A stretch of 64,000 nucleotides of DNA, taken from contig NZ_JANADO010000001.1 in NCBI RefSeq assembly GCF_024199845.1, positions 3,224,001 through 3,288,000 on the forward strand. The letters run 5' to 3'. Of the stretch, positions 51,007 through 59,737 are shown piece after piece. Below the pieces are notes generated by a model. That model was not told the DNA's origin. It ran no database searches and was given only the letters and a program-made list of their open reading frames with translations. This DNA is from Bradyrhizobium sp. CCGB12. Lineage in GTDB: Bacteria; Pseudomonadota; Alphaproteobacteria; Rhizobiales; Xanthobacteraceae. How positions within the stretch are numbered: position 1 is the stretch's first letter; each line of letters starts with the position of its first letter. Both the position numbers and the translations under genes were made by a program.

Positions 51007-52392
51007 GTGGCGATTGATCTGAAAGCGGTCGAGCAACTCGCTACCGATCAATCCTCGCTCAACGCGGCGGCCGGCCTTGCCAAGCCCGCCAAATGGTCCG
51101 GCGTCGGCGCAAGCCAAGACGGCGCACTGATCTGGGGCGAATGCGCGGGCTCCGGCGCCAATCCCTATCGCGTGATGGCTGACCTCCGCGACCTCGGCAA
51201 CAAGTGCACCTGCCCATCACGCAAATTCCCCTGCAAGCACGTGCTCGGCCTGTTGTGGCTGAATGCCGAAGCGATCGTGCCGTTCGCGCCCGCGGACACG
51301 CCGGCCTGGGTCAGCGATTGGCTGGGCCGCCGGCGGGGCACGTCCACGGCAAAGCCCGCCAACAATGCGCCTGCCGCCGGCGAGAAGGATTTGCGTGCCG
51401 CGCGCGCCGCCGAACCTGAAGTCGCCGAAGACCCGAAGGACGTGGCACGGCGCGAGGCCCAGGCCGCCAAACGCAACGAGGAGACCGAGCGGGCCATTCT
51501 CGACGCGCTGGATGCGCTCGAGCAATGGATCGGTGATCAGCTCCGCATGGGATTATCGGGCTTCATCGACGATGCCACGGCGCGGTGCCGGCGGATCGCG
51601 GCGCGGCTGGTCGATGGCAAGGCCGCGGTGCTCGCCGGCCGGATCGACGAACTGCCGTCCCGCCTCCTCGCGCTTTCCGCCGGCGACCGGCCGCGCGGCG
51701 CCGTGGTCGAGCTCGGCAAGCTGGTCCTGCTCGCGCGCGCCTTCCGCACCGCGCCGCGCGACGCCGAGATCAGGCGCGCCGTCGCGGCATCGGAGACGCG
51801 CGAGACAGTGCTGGCCAACCCGCAGGCGCCACGGGTCGATGCGCACTGGGAAGTGCTGGCCGAGCAGGTGCAGACGCGCCGCGACGGATTGGTGTCGCAG
51901 ACCACCTGGCTGCTCAATCTCGCCGCGATCGGTCCGCGCTTTGCGATGCTGCTCGACTTCTTCCCGGCAAGCGCCGGTCGACGCGGCTCGGTGTTCACGC
52001 CGGGGGATCGCTTTCAGGGCGAGCTCGTCTTCTATCCGTCGGCGCAGCCGCTCCGCGCCTTGCTCGTCCACCGCGACGCCGCCGAGGAGATGCCGGCAAT
52101 GGAATGGCCCGTGCCGGAAGAAACGCTCGCCGACGCGTTGACGCGGCCGCTGCTGACAGAGCCTTGGGCGATCGACCTTCCGCTGCTGCTGCCGCCGGGG
52201 CGGATCGCGCGCGACGATGTCGGGCACGCGTGGTGGCGATCTGCCGACGGCACCGCCACTCTGCCTGTTGCCACCGAGGTCAATGGCCTGCTTTGCGGCA
52301 CCGACCTCACGCGCACCGCTGCGATCTGGTCGGGCAACCGGCTCGCGATCCTCGCCGCGCAGACGCCCTGGGGGCGGATCGGCCATGACTGA
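51007..52392 (+). CDS. SWIM zinc-finger protein (YehQ-like)
   Basis: A 461-residue protein. The SWIM zinc finger is CTCPSRKFPCKHVLGLLWL (about 68-86), the CxCxnCxH pattern. The rest is helical, with a charged linker (about 110-165: RRRGTSTAK..., EAQAAKRNEETERAILD) and a C-terminal half with a beta-rich segment. SWIM domains bind DNA or protein. First gene of the five-gene operon; DUF5691 begins inside its last codons. GTG at 51007 is used as start (VAIDLKAVEQLATDQ); the frame remains open upstream but lies in non-conserved sequence. It corresponds to the YehQ role in E. coli yehLMPQ. Confidence 0.88.
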   Translation: MAIDLKAVEQLATDQSSLNAAAGLAKPAKWSGVGASQDGALIWGECAGSGANPYRVMADLRDLGNKCTCPSRKFPCKHVLGLLWLNAEAIVPFAPADTPAWVSDWLGRRRGTSTAKPANNAPAAGEKDLRAARAAEPEVAEDPKDVARREAQAAKRNEETERAILDALDALEQWIGDQLRMGLSGFIDDATARCRRIAARLVDGKAAVLAGRIDELPSRLLALSAGDRPRGAVVELGKLVLLARAFRTAPRDAEIRRAVAASETRETVLANPQAPRVDAHWEVLAEQVQTRRDGLVSQTTWLLNLAAIGPRFAMLLDFFPASAGRRGSVFTPGDRFQGELVFYPSAQPLRALLVHRDAAEEMPAMEWPVPEETLADALTRPLLTEPWAIDLPLLLPPGRIARDDVGHAWWRSADGTATLPVATEVNGLLCGTDLTRTAAIWSGNRLAILAAQTPWGRIGHD

Positions 52393-53815
52393 GGTGACCA
52401 AGACCGAGACGATCTTTGATGCGATGGGTGCTGTGCTCACGCGCTGGACGATGGGATCGGCGGCCGCGCCCGCAGCCTCGTTCTGGCGCGCCGAGCTAGG
52501 CGACGATCCCGCCGAGGCGGAGTTGCGGCTGCTTGCCCTCGCGAGCCAGTTTCTCGGCACCTCGGTGACGATGGAGCCAGCCTCGGCGCTCCGCATCCTG
52601 CCCGATATTCCCGCGCTCGCGCTACCGACGATGCCCGAGACCTTGCGTCCGTTGGTGCGCCGGATCCTGACCACGAAGAAACAGGCCAAGGTCAAGACCG
52701 ACCTCGTCCACTTTCTCGCGGCGCGCGGCTGGACAACCCATCCTTCAGACTGGGCGCCCGAAGCCGATGACGATGATACGCCCGATGTCTATGCAGCATG
52801 GCGCGACTGGGCGGCCATCGCAGCGTCCGACAGCGTCGCGCGGCAGCAGACGGACGACCGGCTTACCGCCGACAATTGGGACGATTTTTGGCCGGCCGCG
52901 CGCAAGGTAGCGCTGGCCGAGCTCAGGCGCCGCGACCCATCCGCGGCGCGCACGGTGCTGGAGGCAAAGCTCGCGGGCGAGAATGCCGACACGCGATTGC
53001 GTCTGTTGTCGCTGCTGTCGGAACGGTTGTCCGATGACGATCTCGCCTTCCTCGAAGGCATCGCGGAGAACGATCGTGCCCCCAAGGTCAAGGCGCTTGC
53101 GATCTCGCTCCTCGCGCGTCTCGGCCGCGGCCCCGCGGCTGGCGAAGACGCCGTAGAACTCGCCGGATTCTTCGCCGTGAAAACCAAGGGACTGTTGCGC
53201 CGCTCGCGCGTGGTCCAGGCTGAACCGCTGAAGACGCCGGCGCAGTCACTGCGCCGAAAGGCGCTGTTCGATGGCGCCGACCTCGCGTCGTTTTCCGGCG
53301 CGCTCGGACTTGCCCCGCAGGAATTGATCGCCGCCTGGGAATGGAACGCGGACCAGGCCGCCGATGCGGCGCTGGTCGAGCTGATCGTGACGACGGGAGC
53401 CGATGCGCAAATCACGCAGGCGGCGGACGCGGTCAGCGAACGCGATGCGACTCGCCTCGCCATATCACTGGCCACACGACTTGCGCCTCCAGAGCGCGCA
53501 AGGCACGCCGAGGCGGCTTTGAACGCACACGGCGTTCGCTTCGAACTGGCGCAGCTGATTGCGGGAACGGCGGCGCGACTTCGAGATCCGCTGTCCGCGC
53601 CTGCAGGCAAGATGCTGCTTGCCGCGCTCCAGCGCGACGACGCAAGGCCCTCCGATAACGCGGAGGAGCTCCATGCGCTGGGCCTGATCGCCTCGCGCGA
53701 GGGCGCGCAAGGCGCGCTGGAACGCCTGGCCCGCGCGGGCCTGCTGCAAGGCGACCCGCGCCTCGACATGCTACGGCTCAACGCCGCATTGGACGACAAG
53801 GGAGCGAAACCATGA
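52385..53815 (+). CDS. DUF5691 family protein
   Basis: A 476-residue helical protein without signal peptide or membrane segments. It contains leucine/alanine-rich helical pairs reminiscent of HEAT-like repeats (TRLRLLSLLSERLSDDDLAFL, in part; VKALAISLLARLGRGP). I assign DUF5691 because that family accompanies SWIM, MoxR, DUF5682 and VWA genes; this rests on context as well as pattern. It overlaps the SWIM gene by 8 bases and the MoxR gene by 4 (ATGA), so stoichiometric synthesis is likely. A scaffold role is inference. Confidence 0.7.
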   Translation: MTEVTKTETIFDAMGAVLTRWTMGSAAAPAASFWRAELGDDPAEAELRLLALASQFLGTSVTMEPASALRILPDIPALALPTMPETLRPLVRRILTTKKQAKVKTDLVHFLAARGWTTHPSDWAPEADDDDTPDVYAAWRDWAAIAASDSVARQQTDDRLTADNWDDFWPAARKVALAELRRRDPSAARTVLEAKLAGENADTRLRLLSLLSERLSDDDLAFLEGIAENDRAPKVKALAISLLARLGRGPAAGEDAVELAGFFAVKTKGLLRRSRVVQAEPLKTPAQSLRRKALFDGADLASFSGALGLAPQELIAAWEWNADQAADAALVELIVTTGADAQITQAADAVSERDATRLAISLATRLAPPERARHAEAALNAHGVRFELAQLIAGTAARLRDPLSAPAGKMLLAALQRDDARPSDNAEELHALGLIASREGAQGALERLARAGLLQGDPRLDMLRLNAALDDKGAKP

Positions 53816-54888
53816 GCGAGAAACTGCGCCTGCCGGCCGAGGAGAGCTATGCGGCGGAGCTGAAGGCTCTTGCTGCGGGCGATCAGCATCGCCCGCCGGG
53901 CTGGGCGCTCGCGCCGCGGCAGGTCGTGACTTATCTGATGGGCGGCAAGGCGGCCGACGGCACGACGATCACGCCAAAATATGTCGGTGACAAGCGCCTG
54001 ATCGAGACCGCCGTTGCGACCCTTGCGACCGATCGCGCGCTGCTGCTTCTGGGCGTGCCCGGCACCGCCAAGTCCTGGGTCTCCGAGCATCTTGCCGCCG
54101 GCATCACCGGCGACTCCACGCTCGTCATCCAGTGCACGGCCGGGACCGACGAGAACCAGATCCGCTACGGCTGGAACTACGCCCAATTGCTCGCGCACGG
54201 GCCGCGCCGCGAAGCCCTGGTCCCGACGCCGCTGATGCGCGCGATGGAGAACGGCAAGCTCTGCCGCTTCGAAGAGCTGACGCGGATGGGCAGCGACGTG
54301 CAGGACACGCTGATCACCGTGCTGTCCGAGAAGATGATGCCGATCCCCGAGCTCAACACCGCCGTCTATGCCCAGCGCGGCTTCAACATCATCGCGACCG
54401 CCAACAACCGCGACAAGGGCGTCAACGAATTGTCCTCGGCGCTCAAGCGCCGCTTCAACGTCGTCGTGCTGCCCCTGCCCGATAGCGCCGAGGAGGAAGT
54501 GGCGATCATCGTCAAGCGCGTCGGCGAGATGGCTGAGAATCTCGACCTGCCGGCGCCCAAGAACGTCGCCGACGAGGTGGCGCGCGTGGTCTCGATCTTC
54601 CGCGAGCTACGCTCGGGCTCAACCGAGGACGGCAAGGTCGCGCTGAAGTCGCCCTCGGGCGGGCTGTCGACGGCCGAGGCGATCGCGGTAATGATCGGCG
54701 GCATCAGCCAGGCCACCTTCTTCAACGACGGCAAGCTGACGCCGGAGACGCTCGCCAGCAACATGATCGGCGCCGTCGTCAAGGATCCGGTGCAGGATAC
54801 GGCCGTGCTCGGCGAATATCTCGAGACCGTGCTGAAGAAGCGGCGCGGTTTCGAAGGCTATTATGCTTCGCTGACCGACCTGATCTGA
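53812..54888 (+). CDS. MoxR-type AAA+ ATPase (YehL subfamily)
   Basis: A 358-residue AAA+ ATPase. Walker A is LLLGVPGTAKSWVSE (GVPGTAKS, the MoxR variant), and the Walker B region is LCRFEELTRM, with Glu-Glu where most AAA+ have Asp-Glu. Sensor 1 is NIIATANNRDKGVNELS, and the arginine-finger region is ALKRRFNVVVLPLP. MoxR proteins are chaperone-like ATPases that act with VWA partners to insert cofactors or remodel proteins. It lies between DUF5691 and DUF5682; the VWA gene is two genes downstream. Confidence 0.93.
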   Translation: MSEKLRLPAEESYAAELKALAAGDQHRPPGWALAPRQVVTYLMGGKAADGTTITPKYVGDKRLIETAVATLATDRALLLLGVPGTAKSWVSEHLAAGITGDSTLVIQCTAGTDENQIRYGWNYAQLLAHGPRREALVPTPLMRAMENGKLCRFEELTRMGSDVQDTLITVLSEKMMPIPELNTAVYAQRGFNIIATANNRDKGVNELSSALKRRFNVVVLPLPDSAEEEVAIIVKRVGEMAENLDLPAPKNVADEVARVVSIFRELRSGSTEDGKVALKSPSGGLSTAEAIAVMIGGISQATFFNDGKLTPETLASNMIGAVVKDPVQDTAVLGEYLETVLKKRRGFEGYYASLTDLI

Positions 54889-54900
54889 CAGACGCGCCCG

Positions 54901-57126
54901 ATGGCAGGCCAAGTCTCCCTCTTCGGCATCCGGCATCACGGCCCCGGATCCGCGCGACGGCTGGTGGAAGCGCTCGACGCGCTGAAGCCGGTGGCGGTGC
55001 TGATCGAGGGCCCCGCGGATGCCTCGGAGCTGCTGCCGATGCTCGCCGATCCCGATATGGTGACGCCGGTGGCGCTGCTCACCTATGCCGAGGACGACCC
55101 GGCGAATGCCAGCTTCTTTCCCTTTGCAGACTATTCGCCGGAATACCAGGCCGCATGCTGGGCGGTGCGCCACGGCGCAGCCTTGCGTTTCATCGACCTG
55201 CCGGCATCGGACCGGCTGGGCACCGCCGCTAGCGACATCGCGGAGGAAATTGCGGCGCGGGCCGACGCCGATCCGATCAGCCACGATCCAATCGGCGCGC
55301 TCGCGACCGCCGCCAGCTATGACGACGGCGAATCCTGGTGGTCCGACGTCATCGAGGAGAATCCCACAACGGGCCCGATCTTCGCGGCCGTCGCCGATGC
55401 GATGACGGCGCTGCGCGCGGACGAAAAATCACTGTCGGCCCGCGAGGCCGCGCGCGAAGCGCATATGCGGATCGAGATCGCGAAGGCGGCCAAGGAATGC
55501 GATGGCACTGTTGCGGTCGTCTGCGGCGCCTGGCACGTGCCCGCGCTCACCGAGCGCCGCAGCCTGGCCGCGGACCGCGAATTGCTCAAGGGCCGGCCGA
55601 AGACCAGGATCAAGGCGACCTGGGCGCCATGGACGGCGCCGCGCCTCGCACGCGCCAGCGGCTATGGCGCGGGCGTGGTCGCGCCGGGATGGTGCGCGCA
55701 TGTCTGGGCGACGCGCGACCGCGATCGTGCCGCGGAGTGGCTTGCCAAGGCGACGCGTATGCTGCGCGATCGCGGTCATTTCGTATCGACCGCCTCGGTG
55801 ATCGAAGCCCAGCGTTTGGGGACGGCACTCGCCGCGCTGCGCGGCCGCCCGGCAGCGGGCTTCGCAGAGCTGCGTGAGGCGGCGATCGCCTGCCTCTGCA
55901 ACGGCGAGCGCGCCATGTGGGACGACATTTCGGCCGAACTCCTGATCGGCGCGGGTGTCGGCGCAATCCCGGCGTCGACGCCGCTCGCGCCGCTGCTCGA
56001 AGATCTCCAGCGACAGCAGAAGGCGACGCGGCTCAAGCCGGAGGCGCTGGAGCGGTCGCTGACGCTCGATCTGCGCAGCGAGAGCGGCTTGACGCGCTCG
56101 ACGCTGCTGCACCGGCTGAACGCGCTGGACGTGCCCTGGGGACAGCTGACGGACGCCGGCCGCAGCCGCGGTACGTTTCGCGAGAACTGGCAGTTGCGGT
56201 GGGAGCCGGAATTCGCGGTGAGGCTGGTGGAGAATCTGCTCTATGGTTCGACTATCGCGGAAGCCGCCAGCGGGCGCCTGATCGAGACGATGGGCAAGGA
56301 AGCCGAGCTGGGTCCGTTGGCGACGCTGGTGCGCAACGCCATGATCGCCGACCTCGCACGCGCCACCGAGTTCGGTATCGCCGCGCTGGAGACCAAGGCG
56401 GCGCTGACGAGTGATGGCCCCTCCCTCCTTGCCGCACTTCCGCCGATGGCTGACATCCTGCGCTATGGCGAAGCGCGCAGCGGCACGGTCGAGCATGTGG
56501 CGGCGCTGATGCCGCGTATCGTGGTGCAGGCGGCGCTCGCCCTGCCCTATGCTGCACGCAATCTGGACGGTCCCGCGGCGGCCACGCTGCGCGGCGCGCT
56601 TCTCGCCGCCGACGCCGCAATCCAGCTTGCCCAGATCGAGGCCGAAATCGTGGCCAGCTGGCGCGATGCGCTGAGCGGTCTGCTGAACGACGATCAGGCG
56701 ACCCGGCTGATCGCCGGCACCGCCGCACGGCTGCTCTATGAGGCCGAGCTCTTGACCGCCGATCATGCCGCGGACCTGCTGACGCGGGTGCTCTCGCCCG
56801 GCACGCCCGTCGCGGAAGCGGCCGGCTTCTTTGAAGGTTTTTTCGAGGGCGCCGGCCAGCGGCTGATCCACGATGCGACGCTCCGCGGCGCCGTCGATGC
56901 CTGGTTGATGACGCTGGACGAGGAGGCATTCACGGCCAGCCTCCCGCTGTTCCGCCGCGTCTTCTCGGCACTGGATCGCACCGAGCGCCGCCGATTGATG
57001 GACGCGCTGTTCGCGCGGAGCACCGATGGCGCGAAGGGATATCGGCTGCTCGCCGGCGCAAACGATTTTTGGCCGCCGCATCAGGCCCGCGTACTCGAAC
57101 TCCTCACATCGGGAGCTGCGCGATGA
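54901..57126 (+). CDS. DUF5682 family protein (YehM-like)
   Basis: A 741-residue cytosolic protein. The N-terminal third is the conserved block: LFGIRHHGPGSARRLVEALD, then VLIEGPADASELLP, PFADYSPEYQAACWAVRHGA and VVCGAWHVPAL near 200. The His-rich start and the GAWH element recall ChaN/TraB-like hydrolase folds, but no function is known. The remaining 500 residues are alpha-helical. It overlaps the VWA start by 4 bases (ATGA) and lies 12 bases after the MoxR stop. Probably the YehM counterpart. Confidence 0.85.
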   Translation: MAGQVSLFGIRHHGPGSARRLVEALDALKPVAVLIEGPADASELLPMLADPDMVTPVALLTYAEDDPANASFFPFADYSPEYQAACWAVRHGAALRFIDLPASDRLGTAASDIAEEIAARADADPISHDPIGALATAASYDDGESWWSDVIEENPTTGPIFAAVADAMTALRADEKSLSAREAAREAHMRIEIAKAAKECDGTVAVVCGAWHVPALTERRSLAADRELLKGRPKTRIKATWAPWTAPRLARASGYGAGVVAPGWCAHVWATRDRDRAAEWLAKATRMLRDRGHFVSTASVIEAQRLGTALAALRGRPAAGFAELREAAIACLCNGERAMWDDISAELLIGAGVGAIPASTPLAPLLEDLQRQQKATRLKPEALERSLTLDLRSESGLTRSTLLHRLNALDVPWGQLTDAGRSRGTFRENWQLRWEPEFAVRLVENLLYGSTIAEAASGRLIETMGKEAELGPLATLVRNAMIADLARATEFGIAALETKAALTSDGPSLLAALPPMADILRYGEARSGTVEHVAALMPRIVVQAALALPYAARNLDGPAAATLRGALLAADAAIQLAQIEAEIVASWRDALSGLLNDDQATRLIAGTAARLLYEAELLTADHAADLLTRVLSPGTPVAEAAGFFEGFFEGAGQRLIHDATLRGAVDAWLMTLDEEAFTASLPLFRRVFSALDRTERRRLMDALFARSTDGAKGYRLLAGANDFWPPHQARVLELLTSGAAR

Positions 57127-58304
57127 GCGAGAGCGATGAACGCAGCCGCCGCTGGACGCTCGCCCTCGGCGTCGATGCCGAAGGCGCCGAGAATAGCTCT
57201 GCGCTGTCCGCGAGCGACCGCCGCATGTCCGAAGCGCTGACGGCACTCTATGGCGACGGCGACGACGCGCCGAAGAAGGGTCGCGGCGGGCTCGGTGGAT
57301 CGGCGCCGCGCGTCGCAAAATGGCTCGGCGATATCAGGGAATTCTTCCCCGCGCCGGTCGTGCAGGTGATCCAGAAGGACGCCTTCGAGCGCAAGGGCCT
57401 GCGCCAGATGCTGATCGAGCCCGAATTCCTCGCAACCGTCGAGGCGGATGTCAGCCTGATCGCCGATCTGGTGGCGCTGCGCGGCGTGATGCCGGAGAAG
57501 ACCAAGGATACCGCACGCATCGTGATCGCCAAGGTGGTGGCCGAGCTGATGGAGCGGCTCGAGCGGCGCACGGCGGATGCGATCCGCGGCGCCCTGAACC
57601 GCGCGCTGCGCACCAATCGTCCGCGTTTTGCCGACATCGACTGGCCACGCACCATCAAGGCCAATCTGCGCCATTACCAGCCAGAGCACCGCACCGTGGT
57701 GCCCGAACGGCTGATCGGCTTCCAGCGCCAGCAGCGGCGCATCGTCGATCTCGACGAGGTGATCCTGTGCGTCGACCAGTCGGGCTCGATGGCAACCTCC
57801 GTGGTCTACGCCTCGATCTTCGCGGCGGTGATGGCTTCGCTGCCGGTGGTCGCGACCAAGCTCGTCTGTTTCGACACCGCGATCGTCGACCTCACCGAGG
57901 AACTCGCTGATCCCGTCGAGGTGCTGTTCGGCGTCCAGCTCGGCGGCGGCACCGATATCAATCGCGCCGTCGCCTATTGCGAGGAGCGCATCGAACGGCC
58001 GGCGAAAGCGCATCTGATCCTGATCACCGACCTCTATGAGGGCGGCAATGCGAATGAGCTGGTCGACCGGTTGGCGCGGCTTGCAGCGCGCGGGATCAAC
58101 GTGATCGTCCTGCTGGCGCTGACCGACACCGGCCACCCCTCCTACGATCCCGCGCTGTCGGCGAAGGTCGCAAGCTTCGGCATTCCCGTCTTCGCCTGCA
58201 CGCCGGATCAGTTTCCGGATCTGATGGCCACCGCGCTGAAGCGCGAGGACGTCGCCGGTTGGGCCGCCGACCAGGACATCAAGCTGATCCGGCCCGAAAT
58301 CTAG
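57123..58304 (+). CDS. VWA-domain protein (YehP-like), MoxR partner
   Basis: A 393-residue protein. The VWA domain spans about 205-375 with a complete MIDAS: VDQSGSM (DxSxS), GGGTDINRA (Thr) and ITDLYEGG (Asp). The preceding 200 residues are helical and basic, with AFERKGLRQMLIEPEFL and ADIDWPRTIKANLRHY. A complete MIDAS implies metal-dependent ligand binding, as in ViaA or CbbO, the partners of MoxR ATPases. The ATG at 57123 overlaps the DUF5682 stop. Last gene of the operon. Confidence 0.92.
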   Translation: MSESDERSRRWTLALGVDAEGAENSSALSASDRRMSEALTALYGDGDDAPKKGRGGLGGSAPRVAKWLGDIREFFPAPVVQVIQKDAFERKGLRQMLIEPEFLATVEADVSLIADLVALRGVMPEKTKDTARIVIAKVVAELMERLERRTADAIRGALNRALRTNRPRFADIDWPRTIKANLRHYQPEHRTVVPERLIGFQRQQRRIVDLDEVILCVDQSGSMATSVVYASIFAAVMASLPVVATKLVCFDTAIVDLTEELADPVEVLFGVQLGGGTDINRAVAYCEERIERPAKAHLILITDLYEGGNANELVDRLARLAARGINVIVLLALTDTGHPSYDPALSAKVASFGIPVFACTPDQFPDLMATALKREDVAGWAADQDIKLIRPEI

Positions 58305-58390
58305 CGTGAAGACGGCGCAAGCCCTCTCCACAACGTGATGAGATGATCACCATCCTTCCTATTGGCCTCATGTTGCACCGCAACTAGCTG

Positions 58391-58425
58391 CATGGAAAGT
58401 CCATTCCATACGGAGACTTTCCATG
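58391..58425 (+). promoter_or_regulatory. Hairpin sequestering the start codon of a 49-codon gene
   Basis: Arms CATGGAAAGTC (58391-58401) and GACTTTCCATG (58415-58425), a perfect 11-bp stem with a 13-base loop. The right arm contains the ATG of the small gene at 58423-58425, and its GGAG-like ribosome-binding site (58412-58415) lies at the loop edge. If transcribed, this structure would hide the initiation region, suggesting conditional translation; alternatively it is a DNA operator. Confidence 0.55.
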
Positions 58426-58572
58426 ACCAAGTCCAACGCTGCATCCATCAAGACTCATCGCTATGAACTGGTGCACGGCGAAGGTGCCGACTTCATCACC
58501 TATCAGCGTCGCGAGGACGGAGTCTGGCAGACCTTTGCGATGTGGATGATTCCGCGCGCGGTCTGCGGCTAG
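58423..58572 (+). CDS. Small hypothetical protein (49 residues)
   Basis: ATG at 58423, TAG at 58570-58572. The product begins MTKSNAASIKTHRYELVHGE, continues GADFITYQRREDGVWQTF and ends AMWMIPRAVCG. The composition is protein-like with aromatic residues throughout. No signal peptide or known motif. It starts about 120 bases after the VWA stop. I do not recognise it. Coding is supported by the CGGAG ribosome-binding site 7-11 bases upstream and by the hairpin built around its start. Confidence 0.6.
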   Translation: MTKSNAASIKTHRYELVHGEGADFITYQRREDGVWQTFAMWMIPRAVCG

Positions 58573-58646
58573 ATCGAACAACGCCCGTCGAACATGATCG
58601 CGTCCTGAGGCAGCGCTTGCCTCGGACGCGTGTCGGCCCTTCTTGA

Positions 58647-59117
58647 TCAACGCTTTTTCTCGTCGTCCGCTTGCGTCGCGCGCAGCAGATTGTCGCGCAG
58701 GCGGCTCACCGTCTTCTGCACCACCGGAAACTCGTCACCGAGGCCGGTCGCCTCGATCAGGGGCTCGCTAAGATCCTGCTCGATCAGCTTGCGTCCTGCG
58801 GGCGTCAGGCTCAGGCGCACCTGCCGCTCGTCGGCGGGATCGCGGTGGCGCTTGATCAGCCCCATCTGCTCGAGCTTCTTCAGGATCGGAGTCAGCGTGT
58901 TGGATTCCAGGAAGAGCTTCTCGCCGAGCGTGCTGACGGTCTGCTCGTCCTCGTCCGATAGCGCCACGAGGGCGATGTACTGGGTGTAGGTAAGTCCGAC
59001 CTTGTCCAGCAGGGGCTTGTAGGCCCGGCCGAAAGCGAGATTGGCCGAATAGACCGCAAAGCACAGGAAATTCGAGAGCTTTCGGCCTTTGCCGGCAGCT
59101 TTGGGGGAACGGGCCAC
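58647..59117 (-). CDS. ohrR: OhrR-type MarR-family peroxide-sensing repressor
   Basis: A 156-residue MarR protein. The redox cysteine is in the N-terminal LSNFLCFAVYSANLAFG (about 20), as in OhrR. The HTH wing includes LFLESNTLTPILKKLEQMGLI and DERQVRLSLTPAG. The GTG at 59117 follows GGAGG by 5 bases and gives the family N-terminus; longer versions would cross the operators. It is divergent from ohr, the standard pair: OhrR represses ohr until organic peroxides oxidise the cysteine. Confidence 0.92.
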   Translation of the reverse strand: MARSPKAAGKGRKLSNFLCFAVYSANLAFGRAYKPLLDKVGLTYTQYIALVALSDEDEQTVSTLGEKLFLESNTLTPILKKLEQMGLIKRHRDPADERQVRLSLTPAGRKLIEQDLSEPLIEATGLGDEFPVVQKTVSRLRDNLLRATQADDEKKR

Positions 59118-59161
59118 GGGAACCTCCGCAATTCGTGATCTGCCGACCGATATAAATCGCA

Positions 59162-59233
59162 TCCGATTAAATCGGAAGGGCTTGACCAGCAGGCTCGGCG
59201 GGTTTATTGCGACACGCATCCGATTAGATCGGA
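59162..59233. promoter_or_regulatory. Paired OhrR operators in the ohrR-ohr intergenic region
   Basis: Two near-identical palindromes: TCCGATTAAATCGGA (59162-59176) and TCCGATTAGATCGGA (59219-59233), 57 bases apart, each preceded by CGCA. The first is a perfect odd palindrome; the second has one change. One lies close to each divergent start (ohrR at 59117, ohr at 59261), so each probably covers one promoter. Confidence 0.75.
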
Positions 59234-59260
59234 CACGATCTATATAGAAGGGACGATGCC

Positions 59261-59662
59261 ATGACCTCACCTGCCAAGCTTCTCTTTACCGGCAAGACCC
59301 ACGTTACCTCAGGTCCCGAGGGCGCCGCGCGCTCCAGCGATGGTTTTCTGAACGTCAGGCTGGCCCAGCCGCATCCGGCCGCCGAAAACCTGTTCGCCGC
59401 CGCTTGGTCCGCTTGCTATCTCGGCGCGCTCGGGCTCGCTGCCGCCCAGCGCAAGATCAAGCTGCCGAGCGAGCCGTCGGTCGACACCGCGATCGACCTC
59501 AACAATGCCGGCGGCGCCTTCTTTCTGCGGGCCCGTCTCGATGTCAGCGTTCCCGGCGTCGACCGCACGGTCGCAGAGGAGCTGATCGAGGCTGCGCATG
59601 GCATCTGCCCCTACTCCAAGGCGGTGCACGGCAACATCGAGGTGACCACTACCCTCGTCTGA
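59261..59662 (+). CDS. ohr: Organic hydroperoxide resistance protein Ohr
   Basis: A 133-residue OsmC-fold thiol peroxidase that reduces organic and fatty acid hydroperoxides. The catalytic cysteine is in AAAWSACYLGAL (about 52) and the resolving cysteine in HGICPYSKAVHGN (about 116). The Ohr N-terminal arginine lies in GAARSSDG. Length is typical. Divergent from ohrR and under its operators. Confidence 0.94.
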   Translation: MTSPAKLLFTGKTHVTSGPEGAARSSDGFLNVRLAQPHPAAENLFAAAWSACYLGALGLAAAQRKIKLPSEPSVDTAIDLNNAGGAFFLRARLDVSVPGVDRTVAEELIEAAHGICPYSKAVHGNIEVTTTLV

Positions 59663-59737
59663 AACCGCACGACGCGGACCGGCCCGCGTCGGCCAGGCCC
59701 GCGGCGCGGACTAGCCAACGATCACAAGGAGCCGACC

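Noticed and set aside
55429..57318. 629-codon minus-strand frame opposite the DUF5682 gene
   Set aside because: It is an antisense shadow; the plus-strand frame has conserved blocks and coupled neighbours.
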